A DNA stretch of 34,381 nucleotides. It comes from an uncultured Burkholderiales bacterium (GTDB lineage Bacteria; Pseudomonadota; Gammaproteobacteria; Burkholderiales; Burkholderiaceae_C). The DNA is taken from NCBI GenBank assembly GCA_903880855.1, contig CAIRQX010000033.1, positions 1 to 34,381 of the forward strand, in the 5' to 3' direction. The notes under the pieces are model-generated. The model did not search any database. It saw only the letters and a list, made by a program, of their open reading frames with translations, and was not told where the DNA came from. This document shows positions 9,090 to 17,523 of the stretch, one piece after another. A program made the position numbers and the translations under genes. Every line of letters starts with the position of its first letter. The first letter of the stretch is position 1.

Positions 9090-9335
9090 ATGTCCAAGGC
9101 AAGCCCCCCCACACCGCCAGCGCATGCTGCCCCCCCTAGTTACGAAGCTGCCTTAAAAGAACTGGAAGCCCTTGTGGCTGATATGGAGGCGGGCCAGTTA
9201 CCTTTGGCCCAGTTATTGATAGGGTACCAACGGGGCGCTGAACTTTTGGCCTACTGCCGTGCGCAACTCGATGCCGTGGAGCAACAGATCAAGGTGCTCG
9301 ATAACGGAGCCCTCAAACCTTGGACAGCTTCGTGA
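9090..9335 (+). CDS. xseB: Exodeoxyribonuclease VII small subunit
   Basis: XseB is the small subunit that pairs with XseA to degrade single-stranded DNA from both ends. The 81-residue product has the family core [18 protein letters not shown] followed by a helix ending QQIKVLD. It is preceded by a proline-rich N-terminus ([12 protein letters not shown]) encoded by two runs of seven cytosines. No Shine-Dalgarno sequence was seen before the ATG. Instead a nearly perfect direct repeat sits immediately upstream. The stop codon overlaps the likely GTG start of ispA (GTGA), the usual xseB-ispA arrangement in proteobacteria. xseA is not in the window. Confidence 0.93.
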   Translation: MSKASPPTPPAHAAPPSYEAALKELEALVADMEAGQLPLAQLLIGYQRGAELLAYCRAQLDAVEQQIKVLDNGALKPWTAS

Positions 9336-10288
9336 TTCAAGGAATACAAACTTTATCTCCTGCTGAATTGAATGCATGGTCTGACAAACGCTTGGAGTTG
9401 GTAGAAGAAGCGTTGTCAAACTGGGTCAGCCCAGATGCACCAGCTGGCCTAGGCCAGGCCATGCGCTATGCGGTGTTGGATGGCGGCAAAAGATTACGTC
9501 CCCTCTTGGTGTTGGCCGCACGTGAAGCGGTGGCCAATGGCGTCCAAGACAAAACGCTAGACGCTGCGGCCCTGCGTGCGGCCTGTGCTGTTGAATTAAT
9601 TCACGCGTATTCCTTGGTACACGACGATATGCCTTGCATGGATAACGATGTGTTGCGGCGAGGCAAACCCACGGTACATGTGCATTTCGGTGAGGCACAA
9701 GCTTTGTTGGCGGGTGATGCTTTGCAAGCTTTGGCGTTTGAATTGCTCACGCCTGAAAATCAACCTACAACTTCTGCCAACACACTTAGTCATATTCCTG
9801 ATGAAGTGCAAGCGCGTCTCTGTCGTCTCTTGGCCAAAGCGGCTGGTTTTAACGGTATGGCAGGAGGCCAAGCCATTGATCTAGCAAGTGTTGGGTTGGC
9901 TTTAAATGAACAGCAATTGCGTGAAATGCATCGCCTTAAAACGGGAGCTTTGCTATCAGCCAGCGTCATGATGGGCGCCGCCTGCGGGAATATCAGCGCA
10001 CAAACTTGGGGTTGTTTAGAGCGTTACGGTCAAGCGATGGGCTTGGCGTTTCAGGTGGTGGACGACGTCTTGGACGTGACGGCTGACTCTGTCACTTTGG
10101 GTAAAACAGCAGGAAAAGATGCGGCCAATGACAAGCCCACGTATGTATCCTTGCTCGGATTAGCCCGTGCCCAAGAATACGCCGAACAATTGCTCCATGA
10201 GGCCCTCAAAGCCCTTGAAGACAGTGGGTTGAAGTCAGCGCATAGCCTTGCTGCTTTGGCGCAACGTGTGGTGAATCGGAAAACGTGA
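9332..10288 (+). CDS. ispA: Polyprenyl (farnesyl/geranyl) diphosphate synthase
   Basis: IspA condenses isopentenyl diphosphate with allylic diphosphates to make geranyl and farnesyl diphosphate, precursors of quinones and undecaprenyl phosphate. The first aspartate-rich motif reads DDMPCMDND, near residues 97-105, with the four-residue spacing typical of bacterial short-chain synthases. It is followed by LRRGKPTVH. The second motif is FQVVDDVLD, near residue 243. The GTG at 9332 overlaps the xseB stop (GTGA) and gives 318 residues. An upstream in-frame TTG at 9320 is possible but would overlap xseB by 16 bases. The downstream dxs gene feeds the same pathway. Confidence 0.94.
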   Translation: MIQGIQTLSPAELNAWSDKRLELVEEALSNWVSPDAPAGLGQAMRYAVLDGGKRLRPLLVLAAREAVANGVQDKTLDAAALRAACAVELIHAYSLVHDDMPCMDNDVLRRGKPTVHVHFGEAQALLAGDALQALAFELLTPENQPTTSANTLSHIPDEVQARLCRLLAKAAGFNGMAGGQAIDLASVGLALNEQQLREMHRLKTGALLSASVMMGAACGNISAQTWGCLERYGQAMGLAFQVVDDVLDVTADSVTLGKTAGKDAANDKPTYVSLLGLARAQEYAEQLLHEALKALEDSGLKSAHSLAALAQRVVNRKT

Positions 10289-10290
10289 AC

Positions 10291-12147
10291 ATGTCAAACT
10301 TACTCAACACCATCAACTCGCCTGCAGACTTGCGTGCATTGCCGCGACAACAACTTGGGCCCCTAGCAGATGAGCTGCGTGCGTATTTGTTAAAGAGCGT
10401 CGCGCAAACAGGCGGACATTTGAGTTCCAACCTGGGCACTGTTGAATTAACGGTTGCCTTGCACTATGTTTTCAATACACCGCATGACCGTGTGGTGTGG
10501 GACGTGGGCCACCAAACCTATCCGCACAAAATTTTGACGGGTAGACGCGAGCAAATGTCTACCTTGCGTCAGCGACACGGCTTGAGTGGATTTCCGCGCC
10601 GCAGTGAAAGCGAGTTCGATAGCTTCGGAACTGCGCATTCTTCTACCAGTATTTCTGCCGCACTCGGTATGGCCATGGCCGCGCATCAAAAAGGCGAGTC
10701 GCGCCATTCGATCGCCGTCATCGGTGACGGAGCGATGACTGCTGGCATGGCCTTTGAAGCAATGAACAACGCTGGCGTAACCAATGCTCGTTTTTTGGTG
10801 ATCTTGAATGACAACGATATGTCGATTAGCCCACCCGTGGGGGCATTGAATCGTTATTTGGCGCAACTGATGAGTGGGCGCTTCTATTCAGCCGCCAAAG
10901 AAGTTGGTAAGCAAGTTCTCAAAGGTGCGCCACCTTTGTTTGAATTAGCCAAGCGTTTTGAAGAGCAGGCCAAAGGCTTGGTGGTACCTGCAACATTGTT
11001 TGAAAAGTTTGGTTTTAACTACATCGGCCCTATAGATGGTCACGATTTGGATTCGCTCATTCCAACTTTACAAAATCTTAAGAACCTAGAAGGCCCGCAA
11101 TTTCTGCACGTAGTCACCAAAAAAGGCCAAGGCTATGAATTGGCGGAAGCCGATCCTGTCGCCTACCATGGCCCCGGTAAATTTGACCCTGCAGTCGGCT
11201 TGGTGCCCTCCACAACAGTTGCAAAAACTACGTTTACCCAAGTGTTTGGCCAATGGCTGTGCGATATGGCCGAGCATGACCCCTTGCTCGTGGGTATTAC
11301 ACCCGCCATGCGAGAAGGTTCAGGCATGGTGGCGTTTCACAAACGCTTCCCTGATCGTTATTACGACGTTGGAATTGCAGAGCAACATGCTTTGACATTT
11401 GCTGCTGGCTTAGCTTGCGAAGGCATCAAGCCTGTTGTCGCGATTTATTCCACCTTCTTGCAGCGCGCCTATGACCAAGTCATCCATGACGTTGCTTTGC
11501 AAAAGCTACCTATGGTGCTGGCGCTAGACAGGGCGGGCATTGTGGGTGCAGATGGTGCGACGCATGCGGGTGTGTTTGATATTCCTTATCTGCGTTGTAT
11601 TCCTAATGTGAGCATTGCTTGCCCTGCTGATGAAAACGAGTGTCGCCAACTATTGACCACTGCTTACCAGCAAGACCACTGCGTCGCAGTGCGTTACCCA
11701 AGAGGCGCTGGCGTCGGTGTGAAGGTGGAAGCTGGTTTAAAAGCATTGCCGTTTGGCAAAGGTGAAATTCGCAGACAAGGCCAACGTATTGCTTTGCTTG
11801 CGTTTGGTACTTTGTTATATCCCGCGCTTGAGGTCGGCGAGTCTCTAAACCTCACAGTTGTGAATATGCGTTGGGCCAAGCCGCTAGACACTGACTTGCT
11901 TGCACAAGTTGCCCGCAGCCACGATGCGCTGGTGACTTTAGAAGAGGGCACAGTGCTGGGAGGCGCAGGCTCTGCGGTGCTTGAGGCCTTGCAGGTCTTA
12001 GACATTCAAAAGCCCGTATTAACCTTAGGAATTGCAGATGTATTCACCGAACACGGGGACCCAGTCAAACTCATGACGGAGCTTGGATTAGATGCAACAG
12101 GCATTCGTGCATCGATTTCGCAAAAGTTTCCGCATCTACTGTCCTAA
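10291..12147 (+). CDS. dxs: 1-deoxy-D-xylulose-5-phosphate synthase
   Basis: Dxs is the thiamine-diphosphate enzyme that joins pyruvate and glyceraldehyde 3-phosphate, the first step of the MEP isoprenoid pathway. The roughly 618-residue product is full length. It has [18 protein letters not shown] at the N-terminus, the ThDP/Mg motif [18 protein letters not shown] near residue 145, YIGPIDGHD, and the transketolase-like pyrimidine domain with [15 protein letters not shown] holding the catalytic glutamate near residue 365. A GTG at 10285 overlaps the ispA stop. The ATG at 10291 is preferred because the upstream GGA is spaced better for it. Clustering with ispA puts two isoprenoid steps under one transcript. 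Confidence 0.96.
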   Translation: MSNLLNTINSPADLRALPRQQLGPLADELRAYLLKSVAQTGGHLSSNLGTVELTVALHYVFNTPHDRVVWDVGHQTYPHKILTGRREQMSTLRQRHGLSGFPRRSESEFDSFGTAHSSTSISAALGMAMAAHQKGESRHSIAVIGDGAMTAGMAFEAMNNAGVTNARFLVILNDNDMSISPPVGALNRYLAQLMSGRFYSAAKEVGKQVLKGAPPLFELAKRFEEQAKGLVVPATLFEKFGFNYIGPIDGHDLDSLIPTLQNLKNLEGPQFLHVVTKKGQGYELAEADPVAYHGPGKFDPAVGLVPSTTVAKTTFTQVFGQWLCDMAEHDPLLVGITPAMREGSGMVAFHKRFPDRYYDVGIAEQHALTFAAGLACEGIKPVVAIYSTFLQRAYDQVIHDVALQKLPMVLALDRAGIVGADGATHAGVFDIPYLRCIPNVSIACPADENECRQLLTTAYQQDHCVAVRYPRGAGVGVKVEAGLKALPFGKGEIRRQGQRIALLAFGTLLYPALEVGESLNLTVVNMRWAKPLDTDLLAQVARSHDALVTLEEGTVLGGAGSAVLEALQVLDIQKPVLTLGIADVFTEHGDPVKLMTELGLDATGIRASISQKFPHLLS

Positions 12148-12168
12148 TACAGGGGAAAACCCGTGCAA

Positions 12169-12184
12169 ACCCTAGTACTTGGGT
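12169..12184. promoter_or_regulatory. 16-bp near-perfect palindrome upstream of TRAP-1 binding protein
   Basis: ACCCTAGTACTTGGGT is a palindrome with one mismatched pair, lying 49-64 bases before the ATG at 12233. An internal GTAC-TTGG-GTAC repeat overlaps it. Position and symmetry suit a repressor or activator site. No regulator gene is adjacent, so the assignment is inference. Confidence 0.35.
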
Positions 12185-12232
12185 ACATACAATCACGCAT
12201 ATTTTTTGACTTTCACTTAAATAGGAGTTCAC

Positions 12233-13312
12233 ATGGATCGTCGTTCCATTATTAAAAATGCTGGTATTGCTGGCATCTTGGCTGCAGGTGCAGCGCCCGC
12301 TGTGCATGCACAAGCGGCTATTCGCTGGCGCTTGGCTTCGAGCTTTCCTAAAGCGTTAGATACGATTCACGGTGCGGCTGATACTTTTGCCAGGGTTGTA
12401 AAAAACATGACCGGTGGTAAGTTTGAAGTATCAGTGCATGCGCCTGGCGAAATCATGCCTGCTTTCGGTGTGGTGGATGGTGTCCAGCAAGGCTCGGTCG
12501 AGATTGCACACACAGCTCCTTACTACTTCTTTGGTAAAGACGAAACTTTCGCTTTGGGAACTGCAATTCCGTTTGGTTTGAACAGCCGTCAGATGACTGC
12601 TTGGATGTATGAAGGTAATGGTATGAAACTCATGCGTGAGTTTTATGCCAAGTACAACATGATTAACTTTCCAGGCGGCAATACGGGTGCCCAAATGGGT
12701 GGTTGGTTCCGCAAAGAAATCAAGTCTGTGAAAGATCTCAAAGGTTTGAAATTCCGTGTTGGTGGCTTTGCAGGCAAAGTTTTGGATCGCTTGGGTGTCA
12801 TACCTCAAAACATTCCTGGTGGCGATATTTATCCAGCGTTGGAAAAAGGCACCATCGACGCCGCTGAATGGGTGGGTCCTTATGATGATTTGAAGTTGGG
12901 CTTTAACAAGGTTGCACCTTTCTACTACTACCCAGGCTTCTGGGAGGGTGGTCCTCAGTTGGACTTCTTCATCAATGACAAGGCATTCAATGCACTGTCA
13001 CCTGAATACAAGGCAATTGTTGAAGCCGCTTGTGCACAAGCACACTCGGATATGCAAGCCAAGTATGACGCCCGTAACCCTGCTGCTTTGAAGCAGTTGG
13101 TAGGTTCTGGCGCCAAATTGCGTGAGTTCCCCAAAGACGTGATGGCTGCTTCATTTAAAGCAGCCATGGAACTGTACGAAGAGGTTTCAGCCAAGAACGA
13201 AAACTGGAAAAAGGTTTATACCGACTACTCCAAGTTCCGTGCAGATTCCAACTTGTGGTTCCGTTTCACGGAAGCCAAGTTTGACTCTTTCATGCAAGCG
13301 CAAAAACTGTAA
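12233..13312 (+). CDS. TRAP transporter substrate-binding protein (TakP/FcbT1-like)
   Basis: This 359-residue periplasmic binding protein has a cleavable export signal (RRSIIKNAG then a hydrophobic stretch ending AVHAQA) with a twin arginine near the start. The mature part matches the TRAP mannitol/chloroaromatic (FcbT1) group, which includes the 2-oxoacid binder TakP and lactate binder LakP. Matching segments are KALDTIHGAADTFA, GWFRKEIKSVKDLKGLKFR with the ligand-binding arginine, DAAEWVGPYDDLKLG, and FYYYPGFWEGG. A short-chain carboxylate is therefore the likeliest ligand. The start has a good AGGAG at 12223-12227. A perfect intrinsic terminator follows at once. Its likely permease partners are on the opposite strand and converge on it. 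Confidence 0.9.
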   Translation: MDRRSIIKNAGIAGILAAGAAPAVHAQAAIRWRLASSFPKALDTIHGAADTFARVVKNMTGGKFEVSVHAPGEIMPAFGVVDGVQQGSVEIAHTAPYYFFGKDETFALGTAIPFGLNSRQMTAWMYEGNGMKLMREFYAKYNMINFPGGNTGAQMGGWFRKEIKSVKDLKGLKFRVGGFAGKVLDRLGVIPQNIPGGDIYPALEKGTIDAAEWVGPYDDLKLGFNKVAPFYYYPGFWEGGPQLDFFINDKAFNALSPEYKAIVEAACAQAHSDMQAKYDARNPAALKQLVGSGAKLREFPKDVMAASFKAAMELYEEVSAKNENWKKVYTDYSKFRADSNLWFRFTEAKFDSFMQAQKL

Positions 13313-13332
13313 TAGGTTTTAGCCTTCAAGAG

Positions 13333-13360
13333 AAAACCGCGCCTAGTGCGCGGTTTTTTT
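13333..13360 (+). terminator. Rho-independent terminator, possibly bidirectional
   Basis: A perfect 10-bp stem (AAAACCGCGC / GCGCGGTTTT) encloses a 5-base loop and runs into seven consecutive Ts, starting 20 bases after the TRAP-1 binding-protein stop. Read on minus, the stem ends in TTTT followed by CTCTT, so it may also stop the converging permease operon. Confidence 0.93.
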
Positions 13361-13403
13361 GTGGCTAATTCAGCTGTGAAAAATAAAACCAATACGCCTT
13401 GAA

Positions 13404-13886
13404 TTACATCTGGCGAAATGCTTTGAGTTCTTGGCTAAGTCTTTTCATCTCTATCAAGACCGCTGCATCGGATACATAAAAAACACTAAATTTGCCCGCA
13501 AGGGTGCGGGTATAAAGCCTGGGCGCAATAAGCCACTCTAGGCCTCGGATACGAATGAGTTGGGCGACAGCCAAATCATCAAAATCAAAGTGTTTGGGCC
13601 ACATCCAACTTTGTGAAATGCCGGTGGGGTCTAGTCGAATACGGCTGATCAATACAAACCAAGCGGTACAGGCAAGCAAGCCCCAGCCCAAGATAAACCA
13701 TCCGGCAGTACGAAGTCCTTCTAAGTCGGCGTTACCGCCAAATTTGCCTTGCAACCAAAGGCTTAAAAGCCAATAGCCACAAAATGCAACAACCGTGCAG
13801 GTGAGGGTTTTGAATGCGAGCGAGAAAGCCGGCCCCTCAACCTTTTCGGCCTGCAGTTCAAACCGAAAAGGCGCGGGTCCGAGCAT
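13404..13886 (-). CDS. Small membrane protein with possible PH-like C-terminal domain, coupled to TRAP-1 permease
   Basis: I do not recognise a named family with certainty. The 160-residue product has two clear hydrophobic helices (about residues 28-47 and 62-82) and a soluble tail of about 75 residues. The tail begins ISRIRLDPTGISQSW and looks like the bacterial PH domains found on short two-helix membrane proteins; that is inference. Its ATG shares one base with the stop of the upstream TRAP large permease (TAATG), so it is probably translated by re-initiation after that gene. It is the last gene of the converging TRAP-1 operon. A role in modulating the transporter is possible but unproven. 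Confidence 0.75.
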   Translation of the reverse strand: MLGPAPFRFELQAEKVEGPAFSLAFKTLTCTVVAFCGYWLLSLWLQGKFGGNADLEGLRTAGWFILGWGLLACTAWFVLISRIRLDPTGISQSWMWPKHFDFDDLAVAQLIRIRGLEWLIAPRLYTRTLAGKFSVFYVSDAAVLIEMKRLSQELKAFRQM

Positions 13887-15406
13887 TATTTTTTGAACAA
13901 GTCGTCAATTTTCTTTTGTTCAGCTGCAGCATCTTCTGCCGCAGTTGGAGCTGTGCCATCGGGCTTTAAGTCGATGACAGGAACTTCTTGCTCGGATGGC
14001 ATTTCAATCACCACTTTGTCGAGATCGACCTTTTCTTCTTTGTCTAAGAACATGGTGACTGTCTCAGGAACAAAGATCACGATCACCACCAAGATGAGTT
14101 GCATGATCACCCAAGGAATCGCTCCTAGGTAAATATCGTTAGAGAGAACAGGTTTTTCGATACGACCTTCTTTGAATAAAGTATCTGCAATACCACGCAG
14201 ATAAAACAGCGCAAACCCAAATGGTGGGTGCATAAAGCTAGTTTGCATGTTCACGCATAGCAACACACCAAACCACACCATGTCGATGCCCATTTTGTCG
14301 GCGACAGGGCCCAACATCGGCAAAATGATGAAGGCGATTTCAAAGAAATCTAAGAAGAAAGCCAAGAAGAATATAAATACATTGACTGCAATCAAAAAGC
14401 CAACTTGCCCGCCTGGCAAACCTGACAGCATGTCTTCTACCCATTTCGCGCCGTCCACCCCTTGGAAAACCATGGAGAACACGCGTGAACCGATCAAGAT
14501 AAACACTACCATCGCGGTTAGGCGCATGGTGCTGTGCATCGCTTCCCAGATTAAGTCTTTGTCTAAGCGCTTATGCATAGCAGCCAAGAGCAAGGCGCCA
14601 ACGCAACCCATAGCACCAGCCTCAGTTGGCGTTGCGATAGCAGTATTGATGCCTGGTAAACCGCCCATTGAGCCGAGTACGGCAAAAATTAAGAAAGCCG
14701 AAGGGATGATGCCGCGCAAACATTTCATCCATAAGTGAAAACCATCCATGGTGCGGGCTTCCTTAGGAATACCCGGCACATGGTGCGGTTTGAATACGCC
14801 CAAAGCAAATGTGTAGAGGGCAAAGATTGCAACCTGCAAGATGGAAGGGCCCCATGCACCTTTGTACATATCACCAACAGAGCGCCCGAGTTGATCGGCC
14901 ATCACCACCAATACCAAAGAAGGAGGAACCAACTGTGTGATCGTGCCAGATGCGGCCAACACACCCGTCGCATAGCGCATGTTGTATCCGTAGCGAATCA
15001 TGACTGGGAGAGAAATCAAGGCCATGGCGATCACTTGACCGGCCACCGTACCTGTGATCGCACCCAAGATGAAACCCACGATGATGACTGAGTAGCCTAG
15101 ACCGCCTCTGACTGTTCCAAAGAGCTGTCCCATCGAGTCAAGCATGTCTTCGGCTAAACCGCATTTCTCGAGGATGGCACCCATGAAGGTGAAGAAAGGA
15201 ATGGCCAACAACAAGTCGTTGCTGAGAATGCCAAAAATATTGAGCGGCAAATTAGCCATGAAGCTGGCAGGAAACCAGTCCAAGCTAATAGCTAGAAACC
15301 CGCAAGCCAAACCTAAAAAAGACAGTGAGAAGGCAACGGGAAAGCCAATCAGCATTGTGAGCACAAGGCCCGCAAACATGATGGGTGCGAAGTTTTGCAT
15401 TTCCAT
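13886..15406 (-). CDS. TRAP transporter large permease (DctM/FcbT3-like)
   Basis: This 506-residue protein is the large, ion-coupled membrane subunit of a TRAP transporter. It has many transmembrane helices and family segments such as ITGTVAGQVIAMALISLP, TPTEAGAMGCVGALLLA and QTSFMHPPFGFALFYLRG. The last is typical of the mannitol/chloroaromatic (FcbT3) and TakM group, which matches the type of the convergent binding protein. The C-terminus has an extra charged tail of about 60 residues (LDKEEKVDLDK to KKIDDLFKK) beyond the membrane core, predicted soluble. The small permease gene lies 11 bases upstream, and the next gene starts within the stop codon. Confidence 0.92.
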   Translation of the reverse strand: MEMQNFAPIMFAGLVLTMLIGFPVAFSLSFLGLACGFLAISLDWFPASFMANLPLNIFGILSNDLLLAIPFFTFMGAILEKCGLAEDMLDSMGQLFGTVRGGLGYSVIIVGFILGAITGTVAGQVIAMALISLPVMIRYGYNMRYATGVLAASGTITQLVPPSLVLVVMADQLGRSVGDMYKGAWGPSILQVAIFALYTFALGVFKPHHVPGIPKEARTMDGFHLWMKCLRGIIPSAFLIFAVLGSMGGLPGINTAIATPTEAGAMGCVGALLLAAMHKRLDKDLIWEAMHSTMRLTAMVVFILIGSRVFSMVFQGVDGAKWVEDMLSGLPGGQVGFLIAVNVFIFFLAFFLDFFEIAFIILPMLGPVADKMGIDMVWFGVLLCVNMQTSFMHPPFGFALFYLRGIADTLFKEGRIEKPVLSNDIYLGAIPWVIMQLILVVIVIFVPETVTMFLDKEEKVDLDKVVIEMPSEQEVPVIDLKPDGTAPTAAEDAAAEQKKIDDLFKK

Positions 15407-15417
15407 AGTCGTATTCC

Positions 15418-15957
15418 TTATTGCACCGGTTTTTCGTAATGCGTGTCCATTTCAAACGTGCCTTGTAAATAAGCCACACGTTTGATGATTTCACTGATGC
15501 CTTGCAAAGTCATCCAAAAGAAACCTACTGGTAAAAGCAACATAGCAGGCCAACGAATTAAGCCTCCAGCATTGCTAGACATTTCGTTGGTCATGAGCAT
15601 TTTGAGAAAGAGGGGGAAGCTCAGCCATGACAAGAGGATCATGACGGGCAATAAAAATAAAACCAAGCCCATTAAGTCAATGTAGACAGGGCCATTGCCT
15701 TTGAGGCGTCCATAAAAAATATCAACGCGCACATGCTCATTCATCTTAAGAACCAAAGGGGCGCCCAACATGACGGTGGTGGCGAACAAATACCACTGAA
15801 TTTCAAGCCAACCGTTGGAGCTGATGTCAAAACCGTAGCGAATAAAAGCATTACCAGCAGAAATCATGGCGGCTGCTAAAACGGCAAATGCTGCCACACG
15901 GCCAAATTGCGCGCTAATTTTGTCTACGCCTAAGGCGAATGTTAGAAGTTTAGACAC
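15418..15957 (-). CDS. TRAP transporter small permease (DctQ-like)
   Basis: This 179-residue, four-helix membrane protein is the small subunit of TRAP system 1. Typical features are the first helix with AAAMISAGNAFIRYGF, the IQWYLFATTVMLGAPLVLKMNEHVRVDIF segment (MNEHVRVD is a common DctQ signature) and a hydrophobic C-terminal half. It starts with GTG. This is firmly supported by an AAAGGAGG ribosome-binding site six bases upstream. With the large permease it forms the membrane unit presumed to work with the binding protein at 12233. The gene is divergent from tupB, with 88 bases between. Confidence 0.9.
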   Translation of the reverse strand: MSKLLTFALGVDKISAQFGRVAAFAVLAAAMISAGNAFIRYGFDISSNGWLEIQWYLFATTVMLGAPLVLKMNEHVRVDIFYGRLKGNGPVYIDLMGLVLFLLPVMILLSWLSFPLFLKMLMTNEMSSNAGGLIRWPAMLLLPVGFFWMTLQGISEIIKRVAYLQGTFEMDTHYEKPVQ

Positions 15958-15963
15958 TGTGTG

Positions 15964-15971
15964 CCTCCTTT
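15964..15971 (-). promoter_or_regulatory. Strong Shine-Dalgarno that fixes the GTG start of the TRAP-1 small permease
   Basis: Read on minus, AAGGAGGC lies about six bases before the GTG at 15957. It is one of the strongest ribosome-binding sites in the window and decides the non-ATG start. Confidence 0.8.
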
Positions 15972-15973
15972 TT

Positions 15974-16003
15974 TTGACAACCGGCTATCCTACCAAATAT
16001 CAG
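15974..16003 (+). promoter_or_regulatory. Candidate sigma-70 promoter for tupBC
   Basis: A perfect TTGACA (15974-15979) is followed after 18 bases by a weak TATCAG (15998-16003), 43 bases before the tupB start. The -10 is poor, so confidence is limited. Confidence 0.35.
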
Positions 16004-16025
16004 TAATTTCCAAGCTAGGATATAG
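15985..16025. promoter_or_regulatory. Inverted repeat between TRAP-1 permeases and tupB
   Basis: CTATCCTA (15985-15992) faces TAGGATATAG (16016-16025), giving a 7-bp perfect inverted repeat TATCCTA/TAGGATA with a 23-base gap inside the 88-base divergent promoter region. It could be an operator for either operon. It does not match a known ModE site well. Confidence 0.35.
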
Positions 16026-16045
16026 AAGAATCTTCACAAATTTAC

Positions 16046-16783
16046 ATGTCCTCTTTGGCAGATAGTGCTTTCGCTGCATTCGACCTTATCACCCAGCTAG
16101 ACCCTATGCTGGGGAGTGTGGTCGCACGTTCTTTGTGGGTGAGCCTATGGGCGACAGTGATAGCCAGTTCGCTTGGTATTTGTTTTGGCGCATGGATAGC
16201 CGTTAGTCGTTTTTATGGAAGAGGTGTGTTGTTGACTTTGCTCAACACCTTGCTGGCCTTGCCATCAGTGGTGGTGGGCTTGGTGGTATATCTCTTGTTA
16301 TCGCGAAGTGGTCCTTTAGGGTATTTGGGTTGGCTTTTTAGCTTGAAAGCCATGGTGGTGGCGCAGTCTGTGTTGGTGTTTCCCGTAGTGGCAGCATTAA
16401 CACGCCAATGTGTGGAAGATGCAGACCGACTCCATGGTGAGCAGTTGCAATCATTGGGCGCAGGTACGATTTTACGTAGTCTGCTGTTGGTGTGGGACGA
16501 GCGCTATGTATTTCTCACCATCGTTATCACTGCTTTTGGTCGGGCGATTTCAGAGGTGGGCGCCGTCATGGTGGTCGGTGGCAATATCGAGGGATTCACA
16601 CGCGTTATGACCACAGCCATTGCCCTAGAAACCAGCAAAGGTGATTTGCCACTTGCGTTGGCACTAGGTTTAGTTTTACTCACGGTGGTTTTGTGTTTGA
16701 ACATCTTGGTGGCGACTCTAAGAAGTTGGCGCTTGCGTGAAGACGGTTCAACGGCTGATCCTTTGCAAAAGGCATGGGTATGA
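16046..16783 (+). CDS. tupB: ABC transporter permease, tungstate type (TupB-like)
   Basis: This 245-residue inner-membrane permease has about five transmembrane helices. The conserved cytoplasmic coupling loop contains QSLGAGTILRSLLLVWDERY and ITAFGRAISEVGAVMVVGGN. The second stretch is the EAA-like region typical of tungstate/molybdate (TupB, WtpB) permeases, and LPSVVVGLVVYLLLS is also characteristic. The next gene encodes the matching ATPase. No periplasmic oxyanion-binding protein (TupA) is next to it, which is unusual for this family. Molybdate or another oxyanion cannot be excluded. No clear ribosome-binding site precedes the ATG. Confidence 0.82.
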   Translation: MSSLADSAFAAFDLITQLDPMLGSVVARSLWVSLWATVIASSLGICFGAWIAVSRFYGRGVLLTLLNTLLALPSVVVGLVVYLLLSRSGPLGYLGWLFSLKAMVVAQSVLVFPVVAALTRQCVEDADRLHGEQLQSLGAGTILRSLLLVWDERYVFLTIVITAFGRAISEVGAVMVVGGNIEGFTRVMTTAIALETSKGDLPLALALGLVLLTVVLCLNILVATLRSWRLREDGSTADPLQKAWV

Positions 16784-17523
16784 ACATGCAAATTGAAATC
16801 CAGCAAACAATTCCAAACATGAAAGAACTGCAACTCCAATTGCAGAGTGTGGATGTTCAGTTTGGTAACCACCTGGCACTCAAGCAAATTGATTTAAACG
16901 TGTATGCAGGAGAGCGTGTGGCTTTCGTCGGCGCCAATGGCTCTGGCAAAAGCACTTTGTTGCGTGTCATACATGGTGTGCTGCCTGTCAGTAGTGGCCA
17001 AGTGCATTGGCAGCCTGGGGTGCAACAGGCGATGGTATTTCAACGCCCGCATATGTTGCGCACCTCGGTTATCAATTTTGTGGCTTTGGCATTGTGGCTG
17101 CGAGGTGTCCCATGGCGTTCTGCCAAAGAGCAAGCGTTACAGGCTTTGCAGCAAGTTGATTTGCAAGATTTAGCGCGCCGCAATGCTAAAACTTTGTCTG
17201 GAGGTCAACAGCAACGATTGGCTTTTGCACGGGCATTGGCGGTTCATCCGCAATGTATGTTGTTGGATGAACCCACATCTAGTCTGGATCCACATGCCAA
17301 ACGCGAAGTCGAGCGCATCATGGAGCATTGGATTGCAGAAAATGCAACCACTTTACTATTTAGTAGCCACAACTTAGGACAAGTCAAGCGCTTAGCAACC
17401 CGGGTTATTTATTTGGAGAACGGGCGTATCTTGGCTGATCTACCTACCCAGCAATTTTTCAATCAACCATTAGAAAAGTCGCACCCCGAAGCCCATTTGT
17501 TTTTAAGAGGCGAGCGCGTCTAA
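16780..17523 (+). CDS. tupC: ABC transporter ATP-binding protein, tungstate type (TupC-like)
   Basis: This is the ATPase of the tungstate-type importer. It has Walker A GANGSGKST, a Q-loop at VFQRPHML, signature LSGGQQQRLAFARAL, Walker B CMLLDEPTSSLDP and the switch histidine in LLFSSHNLG. The ATG at 16780 overlaps the tupB stop (ATGA) and is spaced seven bases from AAAAGG, so it is preferred over ATG 16774 or 16786. The product has about 247 residues, normal for TupC. It lacks the C-terminal TOBE extension of ModC/CysA-type ATPases, consistent with the tungstate group. It ends seven bases before the convergent crcB stop. Confidence 0.85.
   Translation: MNMQIEIQQTIPNMKELQLQLQSVDVQFGNHLALKQIDLNVYAGERVAFVGANGSGKSTLLRVIHGVLPVSSGQVHWQPGVQQAMVFQRPHMLRTSVINFVALALWLRGVPWRSAKEQALQALQQVDLQDLARRNAKTLSGGQQQRLAFARALAVHPQCMLLDEPTSSLDPHAKREVERIMEHWIAENATTLLFSSHNLGQVKRLATRVIYLENGRILADLPTQQFFNQPLEKSHPEAHLFLRGERV

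Noticed and set aside
14247-14738. 163-codon plus-strand frame opposite the TRAP-1 large permease
   Set aside because: Lys/Pro/Thr-rich mirror of membrane helices; a shadow of the permease gene. The similar frame at 18842-19315 was rejected for the same reason.
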